Below are positions 62,634 through 64,000 of a stretch of DNA of 64,000 bases, piece by piece (positions within the stretch are counted from its first letter, which is position 1; every line of letters starts with the position of its first letter). The DNA is taken from positions 62,001 to 126,000 of the forward strand of contig JAGNLJ010000003.1 in the NCBI GenBank assembly GCA_017999645.1. Reading direction: 5' to 3'. The position numbers were made by a program, and so were the translations under genes. The stretch comes from Alphaproteobacteria bacterium (GTDB lineage Bacteria > Pseudomonadota > Alphaproteobacteria > Micavibrionales > Micavibrionaceae). Below the pieces are notes generated by a model. It made no database searches. It saw nothing but the letters and a program-made list of their open reading frames with translations, and was not told the DNA's origin.

Positions 62634-63983
62634 CTATATATTGTACTCGGGCGGCATGGCAGCTGCTTGCGCATAATAGGACTTATGAAGATTTATAGCC
62701 TCAAATTTCGCGCCTTCCATATCCGGCACAACGATCAGATGCTCCCTGAGGGGTTTCGGGCAAATCGCCAGCCAAGGATCCATAAGCCTTACCGAGCGGT
62801 CGGAAGCGCCCGGCTGGCGCGGATTCACGATGATCATTTTCTTATCATGCACGAGAGGGTCATTGGCCACGACCAACCTGAGGAAACGCGTGATTTCCTG
62901 GAAAGTGCCGGGTCCGCCTACGGTCGCGATAATGACATGCGAGCGGAACAGATTGCGCATACGCCTGTCGAAATCGGGCTCAACCTTCAGAAGCCTATTG
63001 ACCAGTCGTCCGCTCGCGGCCTGCCTCTTCAAATCCGGAAGATCAAGACACGCCCCTTCAAATTGCATCGTTCGCGGCATCTGGATTGCCGACAAATGAG
63101 CGCGCCATGCAACATTCGGCCTCTCTTCCATCCATTGCAACGCGCCGTCGGCACCGGCCCCCATGATGCCATAGCATCCGCCGCCGGTGCGGAAATGCCA
63201 CCCTTTTGAGACCACCCAATATCCGAAATCAAAGGCCTCATCCGTATAGGCCGCAACGCGCGTAGTGCCTGAGCCAAGTAGTGTGACCTCGAACATGTTT
63301 GTTGCATCGGATCCGAATGCTTCGGCTTTATATTGCTCAAGAGACACTTTTCTGCGGATTTTCTCCATCTGCGCCTTCAGGAACGGCGCAAGCGCAGGAT
63401 CATCCGGCTCGAAAGAATCGTAAATGAAGCGCTGCTCCTGCTTCATCATTCCCTTTTCATAGAAAAAGCGCAGCAACAACATGTGCTTCAGCCACGGATC
63501 CGCCGCCGGATTTATATCCTGCAGAAAATCAATGAAATAGTTTTCGACATTAGGATCATTCCAGTCCAGATCGCCGTTCTGCTTACCTCTGTAAGTAATC
63601 GCTCTTTTCCTGTTCAGGATCGCCCAGGGCGTATTTTCAAATGCCGGAGCGCGCACCTGTTTGTTAACGGCAAGACTGAAAAAAAGATCGGAAATATCGG
63701 GGAAAAAATGGTCCCAGTTGTTTGTAATCACCGCGTCATGAGGCCCGAGAATAACGGCATCAGCTTCCGACGTAAGCGTTTCATAAACGCCATGCTGCAT
63801 GGAATCATAAGACCGGGTATTTTCCTGCCAGTCCCCAAGCATCGAATTTCCGCTTTTTTCACGGACATGGCCTTTGAGAATATTATGCTGCGTGACAAAA
63901 CTATAAGACGGTTTTTTAAAAGCCGCGACATTGAACCCGTTTATATGGACGCTGGTTTTTGCCGGAATTTGCGCATGCTTCAT
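62634..63983 (-). CDS. Long LOG/SLOG-like Rossmann protein
   Basis: A 449-residue protein whose C-terminal half carries LOG-like motifs: FRTGGGCYGIMGAGADGA (about residues 268-285) and ATVGGPGTFQEITRFLRLV (about 357-375, G-G-P-G-T-x-x-E). The N-terminal 230 residues have no assigned domain. LOG-type proteins are nucleotide phosphoribohydrolases, and SLOG-fold relatives sense or make nucleotide signals. Activity here is inferred. It starts at 63983, 17 bases from the window edge, so its upstream context is unknown. Confidence 0.7.
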   Translation of the reverse strand: MKHAQIPAKTSVHINGFNVAAFKKPSYSFVTQHNILKGHVREKSGNSMLGDWQENTRSYDSMQHGVYETLTSEADAVILGPHDAVITNNWDHFFPDISDLFFSLAVNKQVRAPAFENTPWAILNRKRAITYRGKQNGDLDWNDPNVENYFIDFLQDINPAADPWLKHMLLLRFFYEKGMMKQEQRFIYDSFEPDDPALAPFLKAQMEKIRRKVSLEQYKAEAFGSDATNMFEVTLLGSGTTRVAAYTDEAFDFGYWVVSKGWHFRTGGGCYGIMGAGADGALQWMEERPNVAWRAHLSAIQMPRTMQFEGACLDLPDLKRQAASGRLVNRLLKVEPDFDRRMRNLFRSHVIIATVGGPGTFQEITRFLRLVVANDPLVHDKKMIIVNPRQPGASDRSVRLMDPWLAICPKPLREHLIVVPDMEGAKFEAINLHKSYYAQAAAMPPEYNI

Positions 63984-64000
63984 GAATTCACGCAGCGCGG

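Overview
The window is a gene-dense, GC-rich bacterial chromosome segment, most likely from an alphaproteobacterium. The evidence is a class I lysyl-tRNA synthetase (lysK), the split ATP synthase operon atpHAGDC without F0 genes, a DUF484 gene directly before xerC, and bacterioferritin beside Bfd-like ferredoxins with a Fur-type site. A Micavibrio- or Rhodospirillales-like lineage is possible but not provable here. No rRNA, CRISPR array, transposase or prophage was seen. There is one tRNA gene, tRNA-Leu(UAA).

Layout. 1-4.1 kb: the 5' part of uvrC, a pentapeptide-repeat protein, a small orphan gene overlapping a MarR-like regulator, an Old Yellow Enzyme reductase and the tRNA. 4.1-11 kb: an AI-2E-type permease, an M42-like peptidase, a RimB-like protease and a RimK-like ligase in a tight operon, then cinA-like, map, radC and a YafK-type lipoprotein with a probable frameshifted tail. 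11-13.15 kb: an AT-rich island carrying an AvcD-type anti-phage dCTP deaminase behind a structured leader. 13.4-18.2 kb: purB, bacterioferritin with two Bfd-like proteins (iron storage and release), a periplasmic cyclophilin and a GH13 glucosidase. 18-25 kb: a run of exported, lipoprotein and small membrane proteins with rlmJ, a GNAT and a dienelactone hydrolase. 25-29 kb: an AT-rich caspase-like gene directly downstream of uvrB. 29-36 kb: two tiny lysine-rich histone-H1-like proteins, lysK, an MscS channel and several orphan genes. 36-43 kb: a DinG-like helicase, pabB-pabA-pabC and a LOG-family protein. 43-49 kb: the ATP synthase F1 operon, interrupted by a GxxExxY cassette with inverted-repeat ends and by a 53-codon small gene. 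49.5-53.4 kb: a 1,549-bp tandem duplication of a membrane-bound aminopropyltransferase-like gene, plus a sterol-desaturase-family gene. 53-64 kb: priA, orphan genes, a membrane-anchored methyltransferase, a transaldolase, DUF484, xerC, lpd and a LOG/SLOG-like protein.

How it fits together. Most of the window is housekeeping: nucleotide-excision repair (uvrB, uvrC), folate precursor synthesis (pabBAC), oxidative phosphorylation, purine synthesis, replication restart and iron storage. Two AT-rich single-gene defence candidates interrupt it, the dCTP deaminase at 11.5-13.1 kb and the caspase-like gene at 25.2-26.9 kb. Each is followed at its 3' side by the same C-rich repeat in the same orientation relative to the gene, found nowhere else in the window on reading. 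That shared repeat is the main candidate for something undescribed. The other is the atp operon with its inserted cassette and extra small ORF.

All calls come from reading motifs and layout. No database searches were run.
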